Assembly: GCF_030518215.1 (NCBI RefSeq)
Contig: NZ_JAULRT010000052.1
Coordinates: 1-64,000, forward strand
From: Gilvimarinus algae
Lineage (GTDB): Bacteria > Pseudomonadota > Gammaproteobacteria > Pseudomonadales > Cellvibrionaceae
Length of the DNA stretch: 64,000 nucleotides
Direction: 5' to 3'
Shown here piece by piece: positions 1-7,035 of this stretch. The position numbers were made by a program, and so were the translations under genes. Below the pieces are notes generated by a model that saw nothing but the letters and a program-made list of their open reading frames with translations, made no database searches and was not told where the DNA came from. Within the stretch, counting starts at the first letter, position 1; the number at the start of each line of letters is the position of its first letter.

Positions 1-29
1 TCGGCAATAAATGTAAGTTTCTGGTTCAT
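1..29 (-). CDS. Possible 5' end of a gene leaving the left edge
   Basis: An ATG at 29-27 on the minus strand opens a frame reading MNQKLTFIA up to the window edge. A purine-rich stretch (GGAAAGAG) lies about 9 bases upstream. Nine codons cannot identify a product. It is reported only because a start codon, a possible ribosome site and an upstream hairpin (53-79) sit in the right order. Confidence 0.3.
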
Positions 30-52
30 AGGCGTTGTCTCTTTCCAAGGCA

Positions 53-79
53 TAGGCACCTCCACATGGCAGTGCCTAT
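53..79. repeat. Inverted repeat upstream of the left-edge gene
   Basis: ATAGGCAC (53-60) and GTGCCTAT (72-79) form a perfect 8-base inverted repeat with an 11-base loop. It lies just upstream of the possible minus-strand start at 29, so it could be an operator or a leader hairpin. Just beyond it, TTACCTATGTATG and TAACCTATGAATG (about 95-130) are two similar short repeats that may be worn mobile-element ends. Confidence 0.4.
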
Positions 80-160
80 CAGTTTAAAAACTGTTACCTA
101 TGTATGTAGACAAAGGTGTAACCTATGAATGGGTACGTACAGCCCCGGAGCGCGGCCCTT

Positions 161-280
161 CGGGTTCCTTCGCTCCAACCAATTTTAGCGGGCCGTATCG
201 ACAGGCCGTCCCTGGCCTGACGATACTTGCGCAAACGTCCTGTTTGCTTACCCCCTAAAATTGGTTTCCGCTCAGCTCGC
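161..280. repeat. Structured multi-hairpin repeat, copy 1
   Basis: This is one of two related copies; the other is at 915-1035. An outer stem pairs CCAATTTTAG (179-188) with CTAAAATTGG (255-264). Inside it are GTATCG (195-200) with CGATAC (221-226), CAGGCC (202-207) with GGCCTG (214-219), and GCAAAC (231-236) with GTTTGC (242-247). Stem bases differ from copy 2 in a compensatory way while the loops (TCCCT, TCCT) are kept, which argues that the fold is selected. I do not recognise the family. It could be a structured RNA or a non-autonomous mobile hairpin element. Bases 281-422 beyond it show nothing further. Confidence 0.7.
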
Positions 281-422
281 ACTCAAGGGCGAAGTTTTGG
301 TGCCAGCGTTCAGCATATTCCTCACGAACAAGAGTAGAGAGTACTAAATGCTGGAATTTTCGTCAGAACGCCCAAACCCTGCTCAGGGTGGCTAACTGGC
401 TGAAATTTCTTAAGTAAAGGTC

Positions 423-451
423 TTGACAGTCCTCGGTCCCGAGCCTATCAT
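423..451 (+). promoter_or_regulatory. Sigma-70 promoter of tRNA-Ala
   Basis: A consensus -35 TTGACA (423-428) is followed after exactly 17 bases by TATCAT (446-451). A GC-rich discriminator (GCGCACC) follows, typical of stringently controlled stable-RNA promoters. The tRNA begins 14 bases after the -10 box. Confidence 0.8.
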
Positions 452-464
452 GCGCACCTCTTTT

Positions 465-540
465 GGGGCCTTAGCTCAGCTGGGAGAGCGCAACACTGGC
501 AGTGTTGAGGTCAGCGGTTCGATCCCGCTAGGCTCCACCA
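465..540 (+). tRNA. tRNA-Ala, anticodon GGC
   Basis: This is a 76-base cloverleaf with encoded CCA. The acceptor GGGGCCT pairs with AGGCTCC with one G-T pair. The D-arm is GCTC/GAGC, the anticodon stem is CAACA/TGTTG around loop CTGGCAG (anticodon GGC), and the T-arm is CAGCGGTTCGATCCCGCTA. It reads GCC and GCU alanine codons. It stands alone with its own promoter and terminator. Confidence 0.95.
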
Positions 541-592
541 AACATACAAAAAAGCCCCCTGCTCATACGAGCAGGGGGCTTTTTTGTATGTT
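541..592 (+). terminator. Rho-independent terminator of the tRNA
   Basis: A 24-base perfect inverted repeat (541-564 with 569-592, loop ATAC) begins directly after the tRNA CCA. Its GC-rich core AGCCCCCTGCTC is flanked by A and T tracts, so it could act in both directions. Confidence 0.9.
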
Positions 593-599
593 CCGCTGA

Positions 600-717
600 T
601 AGCTCAGCGGGAGCGAGGTTTAGCTCCGGTTCACTAATTTGCCGGGAGCAAATTAGCACGACGAAGTCGCCCGGAGGGTGGCGCACAGGGAGGTGCGCCA
701 TGCATCCCGCTAGGCTC
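600..717 (+). pseudogene. tRNA-like remnant interrupted by hairpins
   Basis: Bases 600-608 repeat the D-arm start TAGCTCAGC of the neighbouring tRNA-Ala. Bases 704-717 (ATCCCGCTAGGCTC) are identical to its T-arm and acceptor end at 522-535. The two pieces are about 50 bases further apart than in the real tRNA. Perfect hairpins lie between them: CTAATTTGC (634-642) with GCAAATTAG (648-656), and TGGCGCAC (679-686) with GTGCGCCA (693-700). No anticodon arm is visible, so this is not a working tRNA. It may be an integration scar or a chimeric repeat. Confidence 0.4.
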
Positions 718-855
718 GGTGGGCGTCGCCAGAGTGCCCATCGCCTATCGAAGTCCGATTATTCTTTTCTGTTTAGGTTAAGGTCCAGCCCCAAAATAGC
801 TTTCTAAGCCAGCTTTCTATCGTAATTCCCGCCCTCTATCGCCGGGCGATGGCGA

Positions 856-885
856 ATGACTTCTTGTGGCGCGACAAGAAGTCAT
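856..885. repeat. Perfect 12-base hairpin
   Basis: ATGACTTCTTGT (856-867) pairs with ACAAGAAGTCAT (874-885) around loop GGCGCG. It lies just before structured repeat copy 2 and has no coding context. Bases 718-855 show nothing recognisable. Confidence 0.6.
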
Positions 886-914
886 CAAGAAGCGCGCCCC
901 GGCATCCTAGCCCT

Positions 915-1035
915 GCGGGTTCCCTCTCTCCAACCGATTTTAGCGGGCCGTATCGACGCGCCTTCCCTGGCGCGGCGACACTTGCGCACGCATCCTTGCG
1001 TGCTTACCCCTAAAATAGGTCTACGCTCGGCTGGC
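915..1035. repeat. Structured multi-hairpin repeat, copy 2
   Basis: This is the partner of copy 1 (161-280). The outer stem is CCGATTTTAG (934-943) with CTAAAATAGG (1010-1019), with one mismatch. The inner stems are GTATCG (950-955) with CGACAC, CGCGCC (957-962) with GGCGCG (969-974), and GCACGCA (986-992) with TGCGTGC (997-1003). Against copy 1, CAGGCC/GGCCTG has become CGCGCC/GGCGCG and GCAAAC/GTTTGC has become GCACGC/GCGTGC, so both sides of each stem changed together. Confidence 0.7.
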
Positions 1036-1120
1036 TGCAGGGGAAATCGGGTGCCAGATTCATATCCAGTACCAGGCTCAGCTCAAGAACTTGTCGCAGG
1101 ATGACTCGCTAGTTTAGGTG

Positions 1121-1138
1121 TATGTCAGATATGGCATA
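1121..1138. promoter_or_regulatory. Palindrome upstream of the XRE gene
   Basis: TATGTCA (1121-1127), spacer GATA and TGGCATA (1132-1138) form an imperfect inverted repeat matching at 6 of 7 positions. It lies about 34 bases before the preferred start of the XRE regulator. This is the usual placement of an autoregulatory operator for antitoxin-like XRE proteins; the assignment is an inference. Confidence 0.45.
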
Positions 1139-1171
1139 CGGCTACCTATGTCTAAGCACGAAGGCACGATT

Positions 1172-1501
1172 ATGCGTGCCGATAAACGCAAAAAATTAGA
1201 GGCCGCTGGCTGGGTAGTTGATGATGCAAGTGATTTTCTCGGGTTAACACCCGAGGAGTCTGCTTATACTGAAATGAAAATAGGACTTGGTAATGCCTTA
1301 AGGGAGCGTCGAAAGAGTCAGCGAATAAGCCAGGTGGCGTTTTCAAAGCGAGTAAAGTCCAGTCAGTCCCGTGTTGCTAATATAGAGTCGGGTGATCCGA
1401 GCGTATCGATTGATGCATTGACTAAGTCGCTATTGGCTTTAGGGGTTTCCTCAGCGGAGTTGTCGCAGATCATTTGCAGTGCTGGTTCGAGAGCGGCTTG
1501 A
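1172..1501 (+). CDS. XRE-family helix-turn-helix regulator, orphan antitoxin-like
   Basis: A 109-residue cytoplasmic protein with a charged N-terminal half and a C-terminal HTH_3 domain (about residues 38-95), including QRISQVAFSKRVKSSQSRVA as the recognition region. It resembles HigA-type antitoxins and phage-repressor-like regulators. No toxin gene of the HigB/RelE type is adjacent, so it is either an orphan or a regulator of something else. The start at 1172 (MRADKRKK) has AAGG about 10 bases upstream; an ATG at 1148 is possible. The palindrome at 1121-1138 suggests autoregulation. It lies inside the repeat-rich region beside the tRNA. Confidence 0.75.
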   Translation: MRADKRKKLEAAGWVVDDASDFLGLTPEESAYTEMKIGLGNALRERRKSQRISQVAFSKRVKSSQSRVANIESGDPSVSIDALTKSLLALGVSSAELSQIICSAGSRAA

Positions 1502-1575
1502 AGTATGATAGTTAGAAAGTTGCTATTGGCTGGATGGTGTAAGCTGCTCATAATTGAGTAAACTGTCCCCAGAAT

Positions 1576-1683
1576 TCAAGCCACCGATCGGCAAGTCTCT
1601 GTTATCGAATAATCTTGATCCAGCACCAAAGCTGCTGCGTCACGCTTAAATTCTGCCGAAAAGGATCGACGTTGTTTTTTCAT
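1576..1683 (-). pseudogene. IS3-type transposase OrfA remnant
   Basis: Reading down from ATG at 1683 gives MKKQRRSFSAEFKRDAAALV and 15 more residues before TGA at 1578-1576. This is the start of the HTH_Tnp_1 domain typical of IS3-family OrfA; the rest of OrfA and all of OrfB are missing. The sequence before the ATG, read on the minus strand from about 1749, contains GGTCTAATAAAACCGGACAC, which resembles an IS3-group left end. Only about 200 bases of the element survive, so it cannot transpose. Confidence 0.75.
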
Positions 1684-1760
1684 TGAACACCTCGCTTAGG
1701 GTGGTATTTTACCACCTACATGGGTGTCCGGTTTTATTAGACCACTACAGAGGGCAATCT

Positions 1761-1791
1761 AAAAAAGGGGAGCGACTAACTGCCGCTCCCC
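1761..1791 (-). terminator. Rho-independent terminator, minus strand
   Basis: On the minus strand GGGGAGCG, a 9-base loop and CGCTCCCC are followed by six Ts. It lies just after the small basic gene (1802-1912) and would end a transcript coming from the DUF5343 gene. Confidence 0.85.
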
Positions 1792-1801
1792 GGTACTGCC
1801 T

Positions 1802-1912
1802 TTAACGTCGTGGCAGGCTGCGTAGGTGCTTCCTTACAGTCTCTTTGCCGCCCAGGCGGCGGCGAGTGTAGGTGCGAACCTTTACAGTCTTTCGACGATT
1901 TGTATGGTGCAT
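1802..1912 (-). CDS. Small highly basic protein, 36 residues
   Basis: ATG at 1912 has a good ribosome site (GAGGGG, 8 bases upstream), and the frame ends at TAA (1804-1802) just before a strong terminator. The product begins MHHTNRRKTVKVRTYTRRRL and continues with GGKETVRKHLRS. It is rich in Arg and Lys and has a repeated K-x-V-(R/K)-x-(Y/H) theme. Short proteins with KTVxVxxYTR-like repeats occur in mobile elements, from memory, but I assign no function. It follows the DUF5343 gene on the same strand and may share its transcript. Bases 1913-2122 between them hold only short hairpins, such as GGGCTC...GAGCCC. Confidence 0.6.
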   Translation of the reverse strand: MHHTNRRKTVKVRTYTRRRLGGKETVRKHLRSLPRR

Positions 1913-2122
1913 AGCCCATACCCCTCTTTGGTGAGGAGAGGCCGAATTTGCGGTCCGTGTATTCCTGAAGTATACTCAGGTTGCTGTGTTCACGGTGCCA
2001 AGGGTTAAGCCTCGGTAACCTTGACAAGTTGTCTGCGTCGCAGGCCAGTTCGGGGGCTCTGCCAGGAGCCCTTCGAAACTGCTTTTGGCTACTACGCTAG
2101 CCTTAGTCTCTTCTCACGTAGA

Positions 2123-2836
2123 TCACTCCTCGTCTTCCAGTTCGTAGTAACTGTTCAAAATAAATACGGCTGCTTTCACGGCTTTTCGCGCTTCGTTTTC
2201 TTCGAGTTCTGCCGGAAAGAATATGATGCCGTCTTCCATGCCTCGCAAAGGAACCGTAATTCGCTCCATGCCCTCAGGGATGTCTTCTTGGTGTCCTGCC
2301 GTGGGCTGCGGCTTGGTCGCATTCTCTGCCGCTTGCTTGGGCTTGTTGGCGGCCTTCCTTCTGCCGTTGCTGTTGCGGGTTGGCGTGGGCGCTTTGACGT
2401 ACTGCGAAACCTCAATGTTTGCGTCTGAGCATGCCGATAGGAAGAAGGCCATGCACTTGGTGACCGTGCTGCCGCTTGCTCCAGCGAGTTTGATTTTCTC
2501 TACCACCTTGTCCGTGGTCGTGTTTTTTATATCGAAGTCGGGGTCCGAGAGAAAGTCGTACGTGCCTATCAGCACCTCATTCAACACTTCGCTGTAGTTG
2601 GTGTTAGGGTCAGTCAGCTGCTTCATCAGCTCGGTAGGAAGGTCATCGCTCACCACAAGCCCCATCGCCCGGAGCGAAGCAGCCATCGTGGCTTTCCCTG
2701 AATTGGAGCCGGGCAGTGTGCTCCTTGTGATGTGGGTGGGCATCCCATTTTCACGCAACCCATTGATAAAATTAAAGAAACTTCTATAGGTAACGTAAGG
2801 TGGGGGCGACTTTTTGTCTGTTTTCTCGGTTTGCAT
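2123..2836 (-). CDS. DUF5343-like protein
   Basis: A 237-residue soluble protein. The N-terminal half (about 20-140) has the helical pattern of DUF5343: a YVTYRSFFNFINGL start, a conserved-length wHTH-like region, then a K-x-G-A-S-x-S-T-V-T-K segment. A Pro/Lys/Ala-rich linker (about 150-185) precedes a short C-terminal domain. DUF5343 proteins occur in defence and mobile regions, but their function is unclear to me. The start at 2836 has GGGAGG just upstream; an in-frame ATG further up (2884) lacks such a site. It probably forms a transcription unit with the small basic gene downstream. AT-rich sequence upstream is likely its promoter. Confidence 0.7.
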   Translation of the reverse strand: MQTEKTDKKSPPPYVTYRSFFNFINGLRENGMPTHITRSTLPGSNSGKATMAASLRAMGLVVSDDLPTELMKQLTDPNTNYSEVLNEVLIGTYDFLSDPDFDIKNTTTDKVVEKIKLAGASGSTVTKCMAFFLSACSDANIEVSQYVKAPTPTRNSNGRRKAANKPKQAAENATKPQPTAGHQEDIPEGMERITVPLRGMEDGIIFFPAELEENEARKAVKAAVFILNSYYELEDEE

Positions 2837-3485
2837 AGTCCCTCCCGCGGGGAGTGGTATTGGTAGTTTGGGGGATAGTACCACAATTATCTAACTTTAC
2901 AAGCCTCTTATGCTAAATAAGCACAGAAATATATATAGCTTTATGTGTTTGTTTAAAATGTGCAACCATATGATATATAAACAATTATCGACATAATGGA
3001 AAACATTTAAGGAAACAATTACGTAATTATTATTTGAGAGGGAGTGCTGAAGTTAAAAAGGGGGAGGTGTTTCGAAATGGTAACGCCCAGTCCGTAAACC
3101 AGGTGTTTATGGGATGGCCTACGGGTTTTTTAGTGGGGCAGTCCCGCCCCGGTCAATAGTCGCAAGTCAGCAGCGTTCCCCGGCTGGGCTGCTACATCGT
3201 CACCCTGGCAGGCGAGCTGTACTCCGGCGGCTCCTTCCGCCGCAGCGAAGTTTCCGAGGTCGATAGAAGTTTCTCCGCATTTCGGCAGCCTAGGGGCGGC
3301 AGCAGGCGCGCTGGCCGCGTCGGCGGCTTCCACTATCAGAGCGTTCGTAGAGCCAAGTGTCAGGCCTTACAATTCACACCTCATATGGGGTAAGCAGAAT
3401 GGCCGGTATCAGGTCTTGAATTGTGAATTCCGGGGTGAGTTCACCTAACTACCGGTCCTCGCCTAAAAAATGGGCAAACAACCCC
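2837..3485. other. Intergenic region, about 650 bases
   Basis: Bases 2885-3050 are AT-rich and probably carry the promoter of the DUF5343 gene. Bases 3130-3333 are GC-rich and contain a minus-strand reading frame with no recognisable protein. Bases 3358-3430 carry fragments around TCAGGTCTTGAATTGTGAAT that recur at 4868, on the other side of the next gene. No RNA gene was seen. Confidence 0.6.
3409..3428. repeat. Direct repeat flanking the YcaQ-like gene, copy 1
   Basis: TCAGGTCTTGAATTGTGAAT occurs here and, with one change, at 4868-4887, on either side of gene 3486-4703. A partial, partly inverted form lies at 3358-3378. From memory such sequences occur as tails of mobile elements in gammaproteobacteria. 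No transposase remains. Confidence 0.5.
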
Positions 3486-4703
3486 TCAACCAGCGTATAA
3501 AGCCAACCGCACTGGCGCTGTCAGGCGCTTTGGATAGACATTTTTCACCGTCACGGTATGACACTGCTGAAACACGCTGAACTCGCTCACGGCTTTGGCT
3601 AAAGCGCTGATCACGGCTTCATCATCAAAGTCATAGGGTTCCAAATATAGTGACTTGATTTCGAGTTCACCGGTTTTGCGGTGTGCTTTGCAGTCCATGC
3701 GGCCGACGAATTGATCCCGGTACAGTAGTGGTAGGCAGAAGTAGCCGTATTTGCGTTTGGGTTCGGGTACGTAACATTCAATCTGGTAATCAAAATCAAA
3801 TAGCGCCCGCAGGCGTTCGCGTTGGATAACGCTATTGTCAAACGGCGACAGGATACGCATGCGGTTGTTGACGCGCGGCAGGCGAGCGTCCAGTGCACCT
3901 GTTTTAAAAACATATTGCTCGCCATTGGGCAGAAAAACCTGTTCCAGCTCACCCGCAGCCAGACGTTGCTTCACCAGTGCTTTTACGGCATTGCGCAGCG
4001 GTGGGTTGCGCCTAAGGTAAGTGACACTTCGCAGCGATACCAGGCCGTGACTGCAGAGGTTCAGATCGAGCAGGTGTTCTGCGAATTCCTCTACGGTGGG
4101 GGCCGTGGTATTGATTCCGATGGGCAGCACCCGCTCGGTCAGGTCGTATGTCTTCTGGAAGTTCTGCCGGTCACAGACCATCAGGTCGCCCTGCATATAC
4201 AGCTGCTCCAGCGCTTTCTTGGCGGGCTTCCAGTCCCACCAGCCCTTGGCTGTCTTGCCGGAGGATTCCAGGTCACGCGCACGCAAAGGCCCATCAGAGC
4301 GCACGCGCTCCAGTAACCTGCGCATTAGTTTTTTATCGGGGTTTTTATACCAGTGGGTCTGGCCGCCTTTGATGGCCTGCTTGTAAGGCAGGGAAAACCG
4401 ATAGTTCTCTATCGGCAGAAACGCCGCCGCATGCGCCCAGTATTCAAAAACATCACCTTGCACCAACAACTGATGGGTCATATCCGGCTTAAAGCCGGGT
4501 ACCCGTGAATGCAGCACATGATGATGGGCCCGCTCCACTACCGAGATGGTGTCTACCTGCACATAACCGATATGGCTGATCGCTTGGCGGGTTCCCTGAA
4601 CGCCTTTGCCAAAGGGCGTGGATTGCAAAAGGCCCTGAGAGGACAGGGCCAGGCGGCGCAGAGCCGCGAGCTGCCTTTGGGTTTTAATGGTTGCATAAGG
4701 CAT
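3486..4703 (-). CDS. YcaQ-like DNA glycosylase (HTH_42 family)
   Basis: A 405-residue cytoplasmic protein of the winged-helix HTH_42 family that includes E. coli YcaQ and Streptomyces AlkZ, glycosylases that unhook DNA interstrand crosslinks or remove bulky alkylated bases. The family's catalytic Q-x-Q/D motif is visible as Q49-V50-D51 in YVQVDTISVVERAHHH; the QxD form is the YcaQ type. Tandem winged helices and a C-terminal beta-barrel follow by family homology. The start at 4703 (MPYATIKTQ) is preferred over 4781 because it matches the usual family N-terminus. The gene is flanked by near-identical 20-base direct repeats, suggesting acquisition as a unit. Confidence 0.85.
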   Translation of the reverse strand: MPYATIKTQRQLAALRRLALSSQGLLQSTPFGKGVQGTRQAISHIGYVQVDTISVVERAHHHVLHSRVPGFKPDMTHQLLVQGDVFEYWAHAAAFLPIENYRFSLPYKQAIKGGQTHWYKNPDKKLMRRLLERVRSDGPLRARDLESSGKTAKGWWDWKPAKKALEQLYMQGDLMVCDRQNFQKTYDLTERVLPIGINTTAPTVEEFAEHLLDLNLCSHGLVSLRSVTYLRRNPPLRNAVKALVKQRLAAGELEQVFLPNGEQYVFKTGALDARLPRVNNRMRILSPFDNSVIQRERLRALFDFDYQIECYVPEPKRKYGYFCLPLLYRDQFVGRMDCKAHRKTGELEIKSLYLEPYDFDDEAVISALAKAVSEFSVFQQCHTVTVKNVYPKRLTAPVRLALYAG

Positions 4704-4867
4704 AAGTGTGATTTCGCGGATCAAATGGCGCTGTTTATAGATTGAAAAAACGGTCACAATATTACCTGACCGGCGTTTCACCTTCTACTGTCACTGCATC
4801 TTCCATGGCTGTATCTTCAGTTGACAGGTATATCAACTCAAAGGCGATAAGCATCAGAGTTTGGGTG

Positions 4868-4887
4868 TCAGGTCTTGAATCGTGAAT
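4868..4887. repeat. Direct repeat flanking the YcaQ-like gene, copy 2
   Basis: TCAGGTCTTGAATCGTGAAT matches the copy at 3409-3428 at 19 of 20 positions in the same orientation. Confidence 0.5.
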
Positions 4888-4979
4888 TGGAGAAGTGAGG
4901 CAGATTTATTTTTACCCGCCAGTATGTGAAACTGTCGAAGAAGACGCTCCTCAACTAGAGTCCCCACAGGAACCCAGTC

Positions 4980-5843
4980 ATGTCCACGGAAGCGACACTA
5001 CCACCGCTTTATCCCCTGAAAGCCAGGTATTTCGTACTGATCTGGCTGTTACCCATCTTCTTTTTGCCCGGTCTTAACATTCTGTATGGGTGGATGGATC
5101 AGTATCCGCTGGAGTGGTACTGGTACGATATAGCCTTTTATCTCTACGTTTACGCTTTATTTGCAGTGTTGGGCGTTATCGGGTTTTTGTTGACGGGCTG
5201 TGGCGGTAGGGAGTTTGCTGCCAGGCCCCGAGCGGGTAGCTGGGCTGTTGGTTTGCAGCTAACGCTTCTCAGTTTCCTGTTCTCAACCATTGCCTATTTT
5301 GGAGTGTTTATTCCGTTGTCGTACTGGGCGCCTAGCCTGGTTGACTACTGGGTGTTGAGTGCCCCGCCGCTGGTTTACTATTCCGAGCTCGGTTATTACC
5401 CGGTTGTTGCGAATATATTGGGTTTGATCTGCCTGGCGATTTTACCGCCGTTGGTTGAGGAATGGGTTTTTCGGGGGGTGTTGCTCAGGCGCTGGAGCGA
5501 GAAGTACAGCCGCAAGAAGGCGATTTGGTGGTCATCCATACTGTTTGGGCTCATGCATACGGACCCCATTGGAGCGACGGCTTTTGGGGTGGTTATGTGT
5601 TGCCTGTATGTTTATTCGGGCAGCCTGTGGGTGCCAATTGTCTGCCATGCCCTGAATAACTTGGCGTGTTGGTTTCTGGAGTGGGGCTACATCGCTTACT
5701 ACGGCCCCGAGTATCAGTACACGCTACAAGGACTTCAAGCTGATTGGCCCTGGATACCGCTAAGCTTATTGTTTCTCGTTGTTTTGTACCTTTTGTTTGA
5801 TAAGCATAAACACCTCAGGGCGGTTTTACGTGTGGCGAAGTAG
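4980..5843 (+). CDS. CPBP-family intramembrane metalloprotease
   Basis: A 287-residue polytopic membrane protein with about seven hydrophobic segments. It carries the CPBP/CAAX-protease (ABI) motifs: E160-E161-W-V-F-R165, FGLMH with H193, and H223-A-L-N-N. These residues bind the catalytic metal in the family, whose members cleave prenylated or other membrane proteins; some give bacteriocin immunity. The substrate is unknown. An AGGAAC ribosome site lies about 8 bases before the ATG. It is transcribed away from the YcaQ-like gene with no obvious operon partner. Confidence 0.85.
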   Translation: MSTEATLPPLYPLKARYFVLIWLLPIFFLPGLNILYGWMDQYPLEWYWYDIAFYLYVYALFAVLGVIGFLLTGCGGREFAARPRAGSWAVGLQLTLLSFLFSTIAYFGVFIPLSYWAPSLVDYWVLSAPPLVYYSELGYYPVVANILGLICLAILPPLVEEWVFRGVLLRRWSEKYSRKKAIWWSSILFGLMHTDPIGATAFGVVMCCLYVYSGSLWVPIVCHALNNLACWFLEWGYIAYYGPEYQYTLQGLQADWPWIPLSLLFLVVLYLLFDKHKHLRAVLRVAK

Positions 5844-5968
5844 GGTGCTTTAGAAGTCGTGAGTTATGGGTGTTTATAGGGGGCTTGGGTCAGTTCTTGA
5901 GGCGTCAATTGAGCGCTGATTTTCTCGAAGAATGAATAAAACTTTCGCGGAAGATAAGGTGATAGGAA

Positions 5969-6208
5969 ATGCTTCTAGTTCTATTTATTTGCGTTTTTTT
6001 AGTGCTGATCATCCTCAATATTGGGTGCTACGCTTCCGCTTTGGGGAAGCTCAAAAATTATAAGGATGCGACGATCGTCTATAAAAATCCATTCTGGTTT
6101 TTCCGCTTTGAGTTGTTTGATCTAAAAGACAAAAATTTCTGCTACCGATGCGCAACGATTCAAGGTCTACTGATTTTGGCTTTAGTTGCTTTCGGTGTCT
6201 TCATATAA
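5969..6208 (+). CDS. Small two-helix membrane protein
   Basis: A 79-residue protein not recognised by family. The N-terminal 18 residues and the last 18 or so are hydrophobic and should cross the membrane. Between them is a polar segment with aromatic residues (NPFWFFRFELF) and two cysteines (FCYRCA). AAGGTG lies about 8 bases upstream of the ATG, so the start is well supported. It lies between the CPBP protease and the opposing DUF4304 gene. Confidence 0.6.
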   Translation: MLLVLFICVFLVLIILNIGCYASALGKLKNYKDATIVYKNPFWFFRFELFDLKDKNFCYRCATIQGLLILALVAFGVFI

Positions 6209-6231
6209 AAAAGGTGACAGATTCATACCAC

Positions 6232-6855
6232 TCAGAGGGTAGATTTAGCCCAGTCTTTTATGTCATTCCGGTCTTTACCTTTAATTAGGGGGTTGTCGAG
6301 GATGACTTGCACAGCAAACTCACAGTCTTCTGGTTGCCCCGCTTCCTTTGCTAGACCCAGCATATAAACGGCAGACATAAAATCCTGTTGTATGACCTTT
6401 TGTTTTAATGTTTTTATAGATTCGGCAATGTCGCAGTTCCGATCAAGCCAGGGAAGAAGCGTTTTGGTGATGGCATCTTCCAGCGTCTCTCCGACACTCC
6501 GGATATCGGAATGCTGGCCAATTCTCCACCATTGATCCCCGTTGTCGGCTAGCTCTCCGATTCTGGCGGATACCATAAAAGTGCTGTCGTTAGGAGGAAT
6601 TTTTGGCGGCCCGATAAAGGCAAACCTTGGGATTTTTGTAATAGCGTTTATAACACTCGGAAAGTAGGTTCCTGCCTCGATAGTGAAATCCACTTTATCG
6701 ACGCCGTTATTGTCGCCCACCACAATCTCAAGGGCCGAAATGCAGTTTCCATCTTGCCGCCAGAAAACCATGCCTTTTTTTCGAAAGTCAGATTTTTTTA
6801 GGCTCGGTTGTATATGATCTTTTATTAGTAGCTTCAGCTGGTTTTTCGCAGACAC
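6232..6855 (-). CDS. DUF4304 domain protein
   Basis: A 207-residue soluble protein with the DUF4304 pattern: an early HIQPSLKKSDFRKKG segment, then F-x-R-x-D/G-N with acidic and aromatic residues. DUF4304 proteins are often linked to polymorphic toxin or immunity regions, but their activity is unknown. The start is GTG at 6855 with an excellent AGGAGG five bases upstream. It converges on the small membrane protein gene. Confidence 0.75.
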   Translation of the reverse strand: MSAKNQLKLLIKDHIQPSLKKSDFRKKGMVFWRQDGNCISALEIVVGDNNGVDKVDFTIEAGTYFPSVINAITKIPRFAFIGPPKIPPNDSTFMVSARIGELADNGDQWWRIGQHSDIRSVGETLEDAITKTLLPWLDRNCDIAESIKTLKQKVIQQDFMSAVYMLGLAKEAGQPEDCEFAVQVILDNPLIKGKDRNDIKDWAKSTL

Positions 6856-7035
6856 GTCAACCTCCTGCAGAAGTGGGTCGTGCTTGGTATGTCATTAAAT
6901 GCCGGCCTTTTCTCATTGACTTGGGCGCATGATGCCTACACCAACAGATCCCGCAAAGCGAAAAGTAACTGCCCCCAGCTCTTCTTATAAAAGGTGGACC
7001 AGCTAACCAATACCTACAGCCCGCAGGTAGAAAGC

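Noticed and set aside
94-282. Minus-strand 62-residue frame
   Set aside because: It runs through the hairpin repeat copy 1; the conserved feature there is base pairing, not a protein.
161-1035. Integron attC sites
   Set aside because: The repeats lack the expected RYYYAAC/GTTRRRY core pair, and no integrase or promoterless cassette array is present.
1776-2027. Minus-strand 83-residue frame
   Set aside because: It overlaps the 36-residue basic frame, which has the better ribosome site and stops before the terminator; the 83-residue frame would extend into it.
2021-2428. Plus-strand 135-residue frame
   Set aside because: It is a shadow of the DUF5343 gene.
3130-3333. Minus-strand 67-residue frame
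   Set aside because: It is an Ala/Gly-rich product with no ribosome site or family; probably chance in GC-rich DNA.
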